DNA of 64,000 bases from Diaphorobacter ruginosibacter (GTDB taxonomy: Bacteria; Pseudomonadota; Gammaproteobacteria; Burkholderiales; Burkholderiaceae_C): contig NZ_CP060714.1 of assembly GCF_014395975.1 (NCBI RefSeq), positions 3,348,001-3,412,000 of the forward strand, written 5' to 3'. Shown here piece after piece: positions 8,946 through 18,303 of this stretch (position 1 is its first letter; each line of letters starts with the position of its first letter). The notes below the pieces were generated by a model. It was not told the origin of the DNA and did not search any database. It saw only the letters and a list, made by a program, of their open reading frames with translations. The position numbers and the translations under genes were made by a program.

Positions 8946-9953
8946 TCATGGCAGTTTCAGCTCCGAATCCTTGGCGAACGGCCATTTGCGGTTGATGTCG
9001 GCAAGCAGCGACTCCACCTTGCGCAGATTGGCCTCGACCTCTCCGCGCAACGCACCCAGATCGGTCGTCGCCTCGCGGGCGTTGGCCCCCACGGCCTGCG
9101 CCTCCACCAGTACCGCATCGATCTTGGTGAGACTCTGGCGCGTGTCCGCCAACAACCCGTTGAGCTGCACCACGGCACCACGAACATCCGCCACCAGCCC
9201 CGCGTCCTTGCCCGCGCCGAACACCTGCCTGTCGGCCTTGCCGACCATGCCGTCAAGGCGCACCAGCAACTGGTTCACGCGGTCGAGCGCGGCGGCCAGC
9301 TTCTTCGCATCCGCCTCGTTTCCGGTCAGCACCTTGATCGCGCCTCCCGGGCCGTTGAGGCTGTCGGTCAGCGTGCGCACGTTCTCGACCACGCCGCCCA
9401 GCGCCGAGCCCTGGCTGGTCATGGCGTTCAGGTTGTCCAGCAACTCGCGTGCGGACGACATGAGCTGGGGGATCTCCGCCGTGGCATCGCCACGCAGCAC
9501 CGGGCGCATGGCTCCGTCCTCGAGCTGCGGGTCGGTCAGGATGCCGCTGTAGGCCTTGATCGACGTGCCGCCGACGATGCCGCTCACCAAGGTGAACACG
9601 CTGGTCGCGCGCAGCCAATGCGCATCCTTCTTCGGCACGTCGATGAGGATGTGCACCTCGGCGTTGTCCGCCAGTTCGATGCGTCGCACCCGGCCGATCG
9701 GAAAGCCCTGGAACGTCATGTCCATGCCCACCGACACGCCCTGCGAATCATCGGCCGTGAGAATCAGGCGCTGCGTGGGCTCGAATACGCCGCGCGCATA
9801 CATCAGGTAGACGACGGCGCCCACGATGAGCGCCGCCGTGAACAGCAGCATTGCCACGGCCTTGCGCTCCAGATGCGCGACCGGCCGCAGCAGCTCCTCG
9901 CTTTCCAGCAGGGGCCTTTGCCTGGTTGTCGGTTCGTTCTCTGGATCATTCAT
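8946..9953 (-). CDS. MCE/MlaD-family lipid transport protein
   Basis: MCE proteins are anchored in the inner membrane and form hexameric rings that pass phospholipids through the periplasm. The 335-residue protein has a short cytosolic N-terminus, one transmembrane segment (about residues 33-53, AVAMLLFTAALIVGAVVYLM), a single MCE domain with VSVGMDMTFQGFPIGRVRRIEL, and a long helical C-terminal part. It starts 26 bases after the MlaE-type permease gene and overlaps or adjoins the lipoprotein gene, so the three are one operon. Confidence 0.88.
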   Translation of the reverse strand: MNDPENEPTTRQRPLLESEELLRPVAHLERKAVAMLLFTAALIVGAVVYLMYARGVFEPTQRLILTADDSQGVSVGMDMTFQGFPIGRVRRIELADNAEVHILIDVPKKDAHWLRATSVFTLVSGIVGGTSIKAYSGILTDPQLEDGAMRPVLRGDATAEIPQLMSSARELLDNLNAMTSQGSALGGVVENVRTLTDSLNGPGGAIKVLTGNEADAKKLAAALDRVNQLLVRLDGMVGKADRQVFGAGKDAGLVADVRGAVVQLNGLLADTRQSLTKIDAVLVEAQAVGANAREATTDLGALRGEVEANLRKVESLLADINRKWPFAKDSELKLP

Positions 9954-9979
9954 CCTGTTGTACCCAGTGTGGTTTCAGT

Positions 9980-10798
9980 TCAGTAATAGTTGACCACCAG
10001 CGATGCGGCCTCGATGAGCAGCAACACGGCGAACATCCGCGCCAGCCCGCCCAGCTCGGAATCCAGCCTGCGCGGCCCGCCGGCCAATGGGGTCCTGGCA
10101 TCCGCATACAACCCCTCGGCCATTGGAATGAGCGCAATCGCCAGGCTGAAGCACACGGTCTTGAAGGCGAAGATCGCTGTGACCTGCGGCGAGAACACAT
10201 GGCCGAACATGCGCGTGTAGATGGGCAGCCCCGCCACGCTCAATCCATAGACTCCCACATAGGCCATCACCAGCGCCACCACGCAGGACAGCGCCGCCAG
10301 CGTCACGCTGGCATAGATGCCCGCCACCACGCGCGGCAGCAACTCGACGCGGATGGGGTCCGCGCCATGACCGCGCAGCCGCTCGAAATGCCCCGATTGC
10401 TGCATCAGCGCCAGCCTGGTGCCGTTGGGAATCGTGGCACGCATGGCCACGAACAACGCCGCGGTAAGCGGGATCAGCTCCAGCACCAGCACGCGGATCA
10501 CCATCTCCATCGCATAGCGCGACAGTCCATAGCTCTGCGCCGTCACCACGACGATGCGCGTGATCACCAGGCTCAGCAGCGCCGCAAGCAAGGTATGACC
10601 GACAAGGATCGGGGCGGTCTCCATGTACATGTGCCGCGCCAGGCGCCAGCGCGTGGCGCGGTTGTAGCTGGAGGGCGAGAGCATCAGCACCAGCACCACC
10701 GCGCCCAGGTAGATGATGCGCCACCAGGCCACGGCCCAGCGCCGCAGCATGTTCCACGTGCGGTGCGGCAGATCGACGATGCCCTGTGCTGCACTCAT
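9980..10798 (-). CDS. MlaE-family ABC transporter permease
   Basis: MlaE permeases are inner-membrane partners of MCE proteins in phospholipid transport. The protein (272 residues from the ATG at 10798; a GTG at 10825 is possible) has several hydrophobic segments and the family pattern of a cytoplasmic coupling helix region (LMQQSGHFERLRGHGADPIRVELLPRVVAGI) followed by long C-terminal transmembrane helices and AFKTVCFSLAIALIPMAEGLYA. It is the first gene of the operon. The ATP-binding protein that normally accompanies MlaE is not encoded beside it; the next gene starts 26 bases on. Confidence 0.85.
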   Translation of the reverse strand: MSAAQGIVDLPHRTWNMLRRWAVAWWRIIYLGAVVLVLMLSPSSYNRATRWRLARHMYMETAPILVGHTLLAALLSLVITRIVVVTAQSYGLSRYAMEMVIRVLVLELIPLTAALFVAMRATIPNGTRLALMQQSGHFERLRGHGADPIRVELLPRVVAGIYASVTLAALSCVVALVMAYVGVYGLSVAGLPIYTRMFGHVFSPQVTAIFAFKTVCFSLAIALIPMAEGLYADARTPLAGGPRRLDSELGGLARMFAVLLLIEAASLVVNYY

Positions 10799-10834
10799 GG
10801 ATCGATCATAGCGGGGCGGACGCACCTTCCGGCG

Positions 10835-11293
10835 TCAGACATGACGCTTGTGCGCCGGCTGCGGAGCAGGCACGGGCTCGGCATCGGCACGCTCATGCAG
10901 AGCGTCGATCACCTGGCAATGGCCGCCGGTGCCGTCGCAGCGGCCGCGCAGCGACAGCAGTTCATGCTCCAGCGTCTGCAGTTCGGCAAGGCGCGTGCGT
11001 ACATGCACCAGGTGCTCGTCGAGCGTGGCGCAGGCGGCGTGGGCATCGCTTTCGGATCCCGCATCGAGCGCGAGCAGAGTGCGCACCTCGCCCAGCGACA
11101 TGTCCATCGCCCGGCACAGGCGCACGAAGCGCAGCCGGTGGATTTCCTCATCGCTGTAGAGCCGGTACAGGTTGCCCCCACGCGCCTGCTCGGGCAACAG
11201 CCCCTCTTTCTCGTAGTAGCGAATGCTGGCCGCGGGAATGCCCGAGAGGCGGGCGGCATCTCCGATACGGTATTGTGGGCTTTGCTGGGACAT
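10835..11293 (-). CDS. MerR-family Cd(II)/Pb(II)-responsive regulator (CadR/PbrR type)
   Basis: CadR/PbrR proteins bind the long-spacer promoter of heavy-metal ATPase genes and activate on metal binding. The 152-residue protein (ATG at 11293) has the winged HTH YRIGDAARLSGIPAASIRYYEKEGLLP, a dimerisation helix LDEHLVHVRTRLAELQTLEHELLSLR, and the C-terminal metal loop CDGTGGHC (Cys119, Cys126). The usual third Cys, eight residues before the DEH motif, is replaced by a Cys one helical turn later (Cys88). It is divergent from a P-type ATPase gene, with an operator-like dyad in the promoter between them. Confidence 0.9.
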   Translation of the reverse strand: MSQQSPQYRIGDAARLSGIPAASIRYYEKEGLLPEQARGGNLYRLYSDEEIHRLRFVRLCRAMDMSLGEVRTLLALDAGSESDAHAACATLDEHLVHVRTRLAELQTLEHELLSLRGRCDGTGGHCQVIDALHERADAEPVPAPQPAHKRHV

Positions 11294-11296
11294 CGC

Positions 11297-11330
11297 TTGA
11301 CCTTCAAGTGACTTCAAGGTTTCCAATCAT
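11297..11330 (+). promoter_or_regulatory. MerR-type promoter/operator for the metal ATPase gene
   Basis: A TTGACC -35 box at 11297-11302 is followed by an imperfect 21-base dyad at 11300-11320 (arms ACCTTCAAGT and ACTTCAAGGT). The dyad fills the long spacer, as in pbrA/cadA promoters bound by PbrR/CadR. The -10 box is not obvious (around 11322-11330). The site starts just upstream of the regulator's own ATG, so it could control both directions. Confidence 0.65.
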
Positions 11331-11333
11331 GGC

Positions 11334-11501
11334 ATGAGCCAAATGACCCCACTCCCCAAGCCACTGGAACCCCTGGATCACAACCATGGTCATGATCACG
11401 CGCACGACCATGGCAAGGACCACGGGCACGACCACGCCCAGCCCGCCCGGAAGGCACGGGCTGCACCGCCCGCCATCGGCTGCGGCGCCTGCTGCGGGGG
11501 C
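11334..11501 (+). pseudogene. His/Cys-rich metal-binding N-terminus of the P-type ATPase, out of frame
   Basis: From the ATG at 11334 the frame encodes a histidine-rich leader (DHNHGHDHAHDHGKDHGHDH) and the cysteine motif CGACCGG, then turns into meaningless arginine/threonine-rich sequence until a stop at 11732. The frame of the ATPase just downstream is open and reads ASHAHGNEDGGDDHAGHDHG before its first GTG. Adding one G to the run at 11496-11500 joins the two into one sensible N-terminus. This segment therefore belongs to the ATPase gene, broken by a one-base deletion, unless the ribosome shifts frame there. Confidence 0.75.
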
Positions 11502-11569
11502 CTGCGCAGGCTTCGCACGCGCACGGTAACGAAGACGGCGGCGACGACCACGCCGGCCATGACCACGGC

Positions 11570-13441
11570 GTGCTGCCCGGCTGGCCGCGCATCTTCGCAG
11601 CGCTTGCCGTGGCCCTCGGTGCAGAGGTCAGCCACTGGTTCCAGCTCGAGTATGTGGGCATGGCGCTCGCGGTTCTCGCCATTGCGCTGTCGGGCCTGGG
11701 TGTCTACAAGGCCGGCATCCAGAGCCTGCTGAAGCTCAAGCTCGGCATCCATGCACTCATGGCCGTGGCGGTCACGGGCGCCTTCATCATCGGCCAATGG
11801 CCCGAAGCGGCCATGGTGATGGCGCTCTATGCCGCGGCGGAACGCATCGAGGATCAGGCGATGGACAAGGCACGCAACGCCATCCGCAGCCTGCTCAACC
11901 TGGCCCCCGAAACGGCCGACGTGCTGCTGGCCGACGGTACCGTGCAGAAGTTGCCCGTGGAACAGGTCAGCCTCGGCGCGCTGGTACGCGTGGCACCCGG
12001 CGCACGCGTGCCGCTCGATGGCAAGGTCACCCAGGGCGAGAGCACGGTCGACCAGGCACCCATCACCGGCGAAAGCAAGCTCGCCGACAAGGCCGTCGGC
12101 GACGACCTGTATGCCGGCAGCGTCAACCAGCACGGCGAGTTGCAGATGCAGGTCACCTCACCGCCCGACAACACGCTGCTCGCACGCATCGTTCACGCCG
12201 TGGAGGAGGCCCAGGCCTCGCGCGCACCGACCCAGCGTTTCGTGGACCGCTTCGCACAGGTCTACACGCCCATCGTCTTCGTGCTCGCCGTACTGCTGGC
12301 CGTGCTGGCACCGTTCGTGATGGGCTGGACCTGGCACCAGTCCGTCTACCAGGCTCTGGCGCTGCTCGTGATCGCGTGCCCTTGTGCCCTCGTGATTTCC
12401 ACGCCCGTGACCGTGGTGAGCGCCCTGACCGCCGCCGCCAAGCGCGGCATCCTGATCAAGGGCGGCAGCGCGCTCGAAGAGGCACGCAACATCAAGGTGA
12501 TCGCGCTCGACAAGACCGGCACGCTCACCACCGGCAGCCCCACGCTCGTGCAGTGGCAGGCCCTGGCCGCTGGCGATGACGCGGACGCCGCGCACATCGC
12601 ATGGCAGCTCGCCAGCCGCTCGGACCACCCCGTCTCGCGCGCCATTGCAGCGGGTCTTGCCAAGACCCTGCCCGCCAACCTGGAGAACACCGTGCAGGAT
12701 CTCAAGGCGCTGCCCGGGCGCGGCGTGGAAGGCCAGGTGAACGGCACACGCCATGTCCTGGCGAACCTGCGCATGATCCGCGAGATGGGCCTGGCCACCC
12801 CCGAACTGGAAAAGCAGCTCGTCGAGCAGGAAACCCAGGGGCGCACCGTCACCCTGCTGGCCGATGCGCGATCGGTACGCGCGCTGTTCGCCGTGGCCGA
12901 TCCGCTGCGCAGCACCTCGCGCGAGGCGGTGGAACAGCTCAGGGCCGTAGGCGTCGAACCCATCGTGCTGAGCGGCGACAACACCGCCACCGTCCGTGCC
13001 GTGGCGGCCGAGGCCGGTATCGAAGACGCGCGCGGCAGCCTGCTGCCGCAGGACAAGCTCGACCTGCTCGCCACCTTCCAGAAGACCAAGGGCCCCACCG
13101 CCATGACCGGCGACGGCATCAACGACGCTCCGGCGCTCGCCAAGGCCGACGTGGGCTTCGCCATGGGCGGTGCACACTCCACCGGCATGGCCATGGAAAC
13201 CGCCTCCGTCGTCCTCATGAACGACGATCTGCGCCGCATCCCGGACACCGTGCGCCTGTCGCGCTCCGCGCACAGCATCCTCTGGCAGAACATCAGCCTG
13301 GCGCTCGGGATCAAGGTGATCTTCTTCGTGCTCGCACTCATGGGCATGGCCACGATGTGGATGGCCGTGGTGGCCGACATGGGAGTTTCGCTGCTGGTGG
13401 TGGCCAATGGGCTGCGGTTGAGGAACTGGGGCGGAAAGTAA
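11570..13441 (+). CDS. Zn/Cd/Pb-transporting P1B-type ATPase (N-terminus separated by a frameshift)
   Basis: The pump exports divalent soft metals from the cytosol at the cost of ATP. From the first GTG in frame it has 623 residues: actuator loop ITGES (166-169), metal-binding CPC in the membrane (270-272), phosphorylation site DKTGTLT (Asp314), the SDHPVSRAI HP motif, and the hinge TGDGINDAP. Near the C-terminus are a Lys in GIKVIFF and an Asp in VVADMGVSLLV, the residues that mark the Zn/Cd/Pb class (P1B-2, ZntA/CadA) rather than copper pumps. The natural start is at 11334 upstream, in another frame. It is divergent from a CadR/PbrR-type regulator. Confidence 0.9.
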   Translation: MLPGWPRIFAALAVALGAEVSHWFQLEYVGMALAVLAIALSGLGVYKAGIQSLLKLKLGIHALMAVAVTGAFIIGQWPEAAMVMALYAAAERIEDQAMDKARNAIRSLLNLAPETADVLLADGTVQKLPVEQVSLGALVRVAPGARVPLDGKVTQGESTVDQAPITGESKLADKAVGDDLYAGSVNQHGELQMQVTSPPDNTLLARIVHAVEEAQASRAPTQRFVDRFAQVYTPIVFVLAVLLAVLAPFVMGWTWHQSVYQALALLVIACPCALVISTPVTVVSALTAAAKRGILIKGGSALEEARNIKVIALDKTGTLTTGSPTLVQWQALAAGDDADAAHIAWQLASRSDHPVSRAIAAGLAKTLPANLENTVQDLKALPGRGVEGQVNGTRHVLANLRMIREMGLATPELEKQLVEQETQGRTVTLLADARSVRALFAVADPLRSTSREAVEQLRAVGVEPIVLSGDNTATVRAVAAEAGIEDARGSLLPQDKLDLLATFQKTKGPTAMTGDGINDAPALAKADVGFAMGGAHSTGMAMETASVVLMNDDLRRIPDTVRLSRSAHSILWQNISLALGIKVIFFVLALMGMATMWMAVVADMGVSLLVVANGLRLRNWGGK

Positions 13442-13519
13442 GGACTCCGGCCATGGATATGCCGTCGGGTTCGACGCGCCCCGAACGGCACCTGCTCGAA
13501 GACAGGGCTGCAGTCCGGG

Positions 13520-16500
13520 CTAGTGCGGATTCGACGCCCCGCCGGGGCGACGCAATCCGCTCCAACCCAACAGCACAGCAAAGGCCATGAGTAGCGCCAT
13601 GCTCCAGGCGGAAAGCATGGGTACCGGCTGCAGTGCAGCAGGTGCTGCAGAGATTTGGAGCATGGCATGAGGATCCTGGATGACGCCCGCAACGGAGTTG
13701 CCATCACCTGCGTCACCGTCCGTCACGGTATAGGTCACCCGCCCACTGTCGGTATCGCTTTTTCCATGGGCAAACCAGCCGTGCGGACCGTATTTGTAGG
13801 CCGTCAGATCTGCCAAGCTGCCTTCAGGATAGTCCACCTGCACGGTCAGGGTACCGCCAGGGCATGTGATGGCCGTGAAGGCCAGAGCCCCCAACGGAGC
13901 CGCTGCGTATGCAGGCAACGGACCGGGAGCCTCTCCCCATTGCGGCGCTGCACCCTGCAGTGCGCAGCCGTTCATGTCGCTGGTGATACGCACCCTTTCA
14001 GCCTTGCTGCCACCAACCGGTCCGTCGAACAATGGAATATCCAGCACCAACGCCAGGCTGGCATCGGACGTGCCGCCGCGATTGCTGGCTTTGGCGGTCA
14101 GCCGGTGCGGCCCGGTGCTCAGGACTTGGGAGAGTAGAAACCGGCCGTCGACTTCAGCGACAACAACACCAAGAGAAATCACCCCATCGAAGACCTCCAC
14201 CGTGCTTTTCGGTACGGCGGTGCCGACGATGGTGCCGTCATCGGCCGAGATGAGTTGCGGCGGGACGGGCCGGACCAGCGCGGCAACCCGTACGTTCTGC
14301 CGTACCTGCAAGGCGGGAGCGTAGCGCACATTGCCTATCTGATCCGCATTGATCGTGCATACGCCCTCCGCCACAAAACGAACCGAATGACTTCCCGGTT
14401 CGAGAGTGCACACGTTGCCTGTATCGGCAGCAATTGAAAGAATGACCGGGTTGCCCGACGCGCCGCCGGTGGCGACTACGTCATAGCTGTCACCGACCTG
14501 CGCGGCTGAAGGGGCCGCGCTCGTGAAGACGATGACCTGCTCGAGCAGCACGGGGAGCTCTACCTCGAAGCTTTGCGACACGTCCGCTGCCGCAGCAAAC
14601 TCGGCGTTGCCAGCCTGACTTGCGGTGATCGTGCATGCCCCCAAGGCGATCGGCATCAGTACATTGCCCGCAACAGTGCACACACTCGTCGGCCCCGCTG
14701 CAAAGCTCAGCGGCAATCCTGAACTGGCATGGGCTTCGAGCATGAACGGAATGCCCGGCACATGCGAACCGATGATGGGAAAGTCGATGTATTGGTCTGC
14801 ACCGCTCGAGGCAGCACCTTTTTGCACTTCAACCGCGCCGATGTCGCATAGCCCCCCAACGGAGTTCGCACCGGGACGCGGCTGGCCACGCTGATCGAGG
14901 GTAACGCCCTCCAGGCAAGGAGCGGCATCGATCAGTGAACTGCCGGTGCGCGGCATGAATGTGCGCGTCAACCCTCCGTTGTGTGCAAGCGTGGCGAGTT
15001 CGGCATCGCCATCGATCCGGTTAGAGCCGGACTGCGTCAGGTTGCCATGCAGGTTCGACAGAAGGCTCGTACCCTCTTCGATGTTGCCCGCGATCACACT
15101 ATTGGTCACGGTGCCACCCCCCTGCGCGTGGATGCCGCCGCTGGCTACGAGGTCCGGGCGCAGCCTGTAGGAGCTATTCCCCGATATCGTGGCATGCAGC
15201 AAGGTGACGCTACCGAAGCTGGCGACGCCTGCCCCGGCGCCATCCGCTCGGTTGCCCGTGATCGTGCTGTTGGTGATCGTCAATGGGCCTTCGCTACGCA
15301 GCCCCCCTCCGGCGCTGTCTTGCACCACGTAGGGTTGCTTGTTGATCTGGCCTGCCGCGTTGTTGTTGGCGATCAGGCTGTTGCTCACGGAAAGCGAATT
15401 GAAGGCATGAATACCGCCGCCATCACCGATGACGGCTTCGTTGCCGGTAATCTCACAGTTCTCGATGACCAGTGCGCCTCGACTGTAGATACCACCTCCC
15501 GACCCGGGACTGGAGTAGCCCACGCGATCACCGGTGGGAACAAAGCCCGCGTATGCCTTGTTGTTCCTGACAGCACAATGGCGCAAGGTGAGCGTGCCAT
15601 CATTATTCACGCCCCCGCCGTGGCCAGGGTCGGAGGCACGACTGCCGGGCGCGCCACGCGGCATGGCCCCGACCACCCCGCCGCTCAGGGTCAGCCCCTC
15701 GACAGTAGCGTTGGCACCGGAGGCCACGGCGAGAATACGAAACCGCGTCTGCGGTGTGCCGTAGCCGTAGCCTCGATGCAGATCGAGTTGGTCCGGGCCT
15801 GGACCGATCAGTTCCACGCGGTCACGCAACGCAGGCAGCGCCGATGCCAGCAGCAGTTGCTTGGGAGTGCCGTCGAACAAGCCCGACTCGAAAACGATCC
15901 GATCGGTCACCAGCGGATTCGGGTCACCCGCCGAGCAAGCGCCGCGGACCACATTGTCATTGGCGGACCGGATGGCATCGCGCAAACTGCAATGCGTGGT
16001 GCTTGTATCGTCCAGCGTGGTGACGACAATCGCTGCCGTATTGCCGTCAGGGTGGACCGTAAAGCTGCGCGTCACCGGCACTGCAGGGGCGTACTCCGCA
16101 TTCCCCTCTTGCGTGGAGGTGACGATGCAGATCCCCGTGCCGCTCGCTCCGCCGGCGATCACCGTGTTTCCCGATAGGGAACATGGGCCTTGAGCGGCAT
16201 AGCGCACGGGCAGCCCCGAACTGGTGACGGCCTTGAGCGCCTGAGGTGGATCGCTGAGCACGCGATCGGAGAGCGCAGGAAACTCGATCCCCTGGGCGAT
16301 CTTGGTGTGGGCGCTGCTGATTTGCAGGCTGCGCTGCACGGCCATGCGCGGCAAATCCGCGCCGCCTCCTTCGGCAGGAAGCGAGACTTCAAGTACGCAC
16401 GAGCCGACGGCCAAGGGCGTAACCATCCAACCCGAGGCGGCACATACCAGCGGTGTCAATGTGACGAGATTCAACCGTCCCGTTGCATCGGAGCCCAGCG

Positions 16501-18085
16501 GCCGCGTAGCCGCCACGATCAGCTGAAACGCCCCTTCACTCAACAGGCGGTCGGACGGCGCATCGAAGCGCAGGCTTTGCTCCAGGCGACCGCGGAACTC
16601 ATGCGCGCCGATCTCGCACTTGCCATCGAGTGGACGCGGTCCACCCGTCTGGTCCACGGAAACTTCATAGCAATCCGTGGCATTGATCGCGGGGCTCGCG
16701 GGCAAGATGGTTTGAACGCGTGCAAGACCATCATCCAGCAAAGGCCCCAGACGAGCCTCAGCGACCAGATCATGGGGCTGAAAGTTGCCTATCCCTGAAC
16801 GATCACCAAACAGGTTGCGTGCAGGCGCCCCGTTGAGGTCTGCATCCACATCGGGCGACATGTCCGCACTGTTGCCAGCGATCAAGTTAGCTGCCAGGGT
16901 CAAGCCGTTCTCGAGCGAGTCGTTGGAAACGAACAGATCCAATCCTCCGCCAACGCCAGCGCGGTTATTGGTGATGGTGTTGTGGCTGAGGTTCAGCCTG
17001 TCGAAAAGACTCTTGGAGTCGATGCCGATGCCGCCTCCATTCATGTCTGCACGGTTGCCGTGCAGCATGCTGTTGACAAGCCGGAACTGGTCGTTTTCGA
17101 ACGTGCGCACCATGATCCCGCCGCCACTGCGGCCTGCGCGATTGCCATACACGCTCAGGCGTTCAAGGAGAATGTCGTCTCCATAGACGATCATTCCTCC
17201 GCCTTCATCGGTTGCGACATTGTCGTGGATCGCACTGGTGCGGATCCGAGGTGACTCTCCGGCAAACAGGCCACCGCCGCTGGACGCTTGATTGAATGCG
17301 ATCTCGCTGCTCTCGATCGTCATGGCCCCGCCATGGATGCCGCCCCCGCCCGCACCCGTACGATTGCCGACCACAGAGCTGCGCAGCATCGTCAATGTTC
17401 CTTCAGCGACATAGATACCCCCGCCGCCGCCATCATCTCCTGGTGCCTGATGGCTGGCGACTGTACGGTTGTTGGCGATGCGGCTATCGACAATAGACAG
17501 AGTGGATCCGCGAAAATAGACCCCTCCGCCCGTCGGATTGATATTGAATACGGTTCCGGGCCTGGCAGAGCGGACAGCCTGGTTCCCCTCCACAATGCAG
17601 CGCGCTATTTCCAGATCACCGGAACTGCGGATGCCGCCGCCTTGGTCATCCATCACCGCGCCATTGGCCAGAGTGACAGCACTGAGACGGGTCCGCCCGC
17701 CTTCAACGGTCAGGATGCGAAAAAAGGGAGCCTCGTCCGCGCGTCGGACCATGAGGCTCTGTGCGCCAGGCCCACTGATCGCAACCCGACCCTTGAGCGA
17801 GGGCAGAGAACTGTTCAGTGTCAGCGTGCGTTGCCCTTCGCCAGCAAACAATGCCGTGTCAAAGACGATCTCATCCTCGGCCACACCGTCGGCATCGCCG
17901 GCCGGACAGGCGCCGGTGGCTGCATTGTTCGTAGCGGCGATCATGGCATCACGCAGTGTGCATCGCACTGTGCTCACATCGTCCAGCGTGTCCACGGTGA
18001 TGCGCACCGCATGGGCGAGGGGTGCGGCCCCGGCAAGCAGCAACCCGCACGCCGCAATCAAGCAGCGCTGCATCATTCCTTCCAT
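13520..18085 (-). CDS. Giant right-handed beta-helix surface protein with IPTL-CTERM anchor
   Basis: The 1521-residue protein (ATG at 18085, supported by an AGGA box eight bases upstream) has a signal peptide (CLIAACGLLLAGAAPLAHA). Two long modules follow, each opening with a TLDDxSTxxCxLRDAIxxAN motif and continuing with short repeats rich in GGGI, NRA and SxIxxN, as in polymorphic outer-membrane and pectate-lyase-like beta-helices. Ig/Big-like segments come next. The C-terminus PMLSAWSMALLMAFAVLLGW then Arg-rich tail fits an IPTL-CTERM sorting signal. It is probably exported and surface-attached. The ligand is unknown. It converges on the metal ATPase gene. Confidence 0.8.
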   Translation of the reverse strand: MEGMMQRCLIAACGLLLAGAAPLAHAVRITVDTLDDVSTVRCTLRDAMIAATNNAATGACPAGDADGVAEDEIVFDTALFAGEGQRTLTLNSSLPSLKGRVAISGPGAQSLMVRRADEAPFFRILTVEGGRTRLSAVTLANGAVMDDQGGGIRSSGDLEIARCIVEGNQAVRSARPGTVFNINPTGGGVYFRGSTLSIVDSRIANNRTVASHQAPGDDGGGGGIYVAEGTLTMLRSSVVGNRTGAGGGGIHGGAMTIESSEIAFNQASSGGGLFAGESPRIRTSAIHDNVATDEGGGMIVYGDDILLERLSVYGNRAGRSGGGIMVRTFENDQFRLVNSMLHGNRADMNGGGIGIDSKSLFDRLNLSHNTITNNRAGVGGGLDLFVSNDSLENGLTLAANLIAGNSADMSPDVDADLNGAPARNLFGDRSGIGNFQPHDLVAEARLGPLLDDGLARVQTILPASPAINATDCYEVSVDQTGGPRPLDGKCEIGAHEFRGRLEQSLRFDAPSDRLLSEGAFQLIVAATRPLGSDATGRLNLVTLTPLVCAASGWMVTPLAVGSCVLEVSLPAEGGGADLPRMAVQRSLQISSAHTKIAQGIEFPALSDRVLSDPPQALKAVTSSGLPVRYAAQGPCSLSGNTVIAGGASGTGICIVTSTQEGNAEYAPAVPVTRSFTVHPDGNTAAIVVTTLDDTSTTHCSLRDAIRSANDNVVRGACSAGDPNPLVTDRIVFESGLFDGTPKQLLLASALPALRDRVELIGPGPDQLDLHRGYGYGTPQTRFRILAVASGANATVEGLTLSGGVVGAMPRGAPGSRASDPGHGGGVNNDGTLTLRHCAVRNNKAYAGFVPTGDRVGYSSPGSGGGIYSRGALVIENCEITGNEAVIGDGGGIHAFNSLSVSNSLIANNNAAGQINKQPYVVQDSAGGGLRSEGPLTITNSTITGNRADGAGAGVASFGSVTLLHATISGNSSYRLRPDLVASGGIHAQGGGTVTNSVIAGNIEEGTSLLSNLHGNLTQSGSNRIDGDAELATLAHNGGLTRTFMPRTGSSLIDAAPCLEGVTLDQRGQPRPGANSVGGLCDIGAVEVQKGAASSGADQYIDFPIIGSHVPGIPFMLEAHASSGLPLSFAAGPTSVCTVAGNVLMPIALGACTITASQAGNAEFAAAADVSQSFEVELPVLLEQVIVFTSAAPSAAQVGDSYDVVATGGASGNPVILSIAADTGNVCTLEPGSHSVRFVAEGVCTINADQIGNVRYAPALQVRQNVRVAALVRPVPPQLISADDGTIVGTAVPKSTVEVFDGVISLGVVVAEVDGRFLLSQVLSTGPHRLTAKASNRGGTSDASLALVLDIPLFDGPVGGSKAERVRITSDMNGCALQGAAPQWGEAPGPLPAYAAAPLGALAFTAITCPGGTLTVQVDYPEGSLADLTAYKYGPHGWFAHGKSDTDSGRVTYTVTDGDAGDGNSVAGVIQDPHAMLQISAAPAALQPVPMLSAWSMALLMAFAVLLGWSGLRRPGGASNPH

Positions 18086-18303
18086 AAGTGAAGTCCTTTC
18101 GTGGCAGACGCTTGGGTCTGCCAGCGAGAGTATGTGCAGTGAACGCAAGCGCAGTCCATAGTACAAATAGACTAGCGAACTCCACGCAGCGCCAGCATGG
18201 GCCGAGGTACATCACCTGCCTTCGCGAAGACGCCTGCGGGAGAAATCCATACCTCAGGGCATCTCCACCGGAACTAAATCCAACTCCGGCTATCATTCAT
18301 CCC

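Noticed and set aside
9975..10757. Minus-strand frame nearly coextensive with the MlaE-type gene
   Set aside because: It is a frame-shifted shadow of the permease gene with no membrane-segment pattern of its own.
11570..13441. P-type ATPase as copper exporter CopA
   Set aside because: The membrane Lys and Asp residues and the CadR/PbrR-type regulator point to the Zn/Cd/Pb class; the copper operon 5 kb away is separate.
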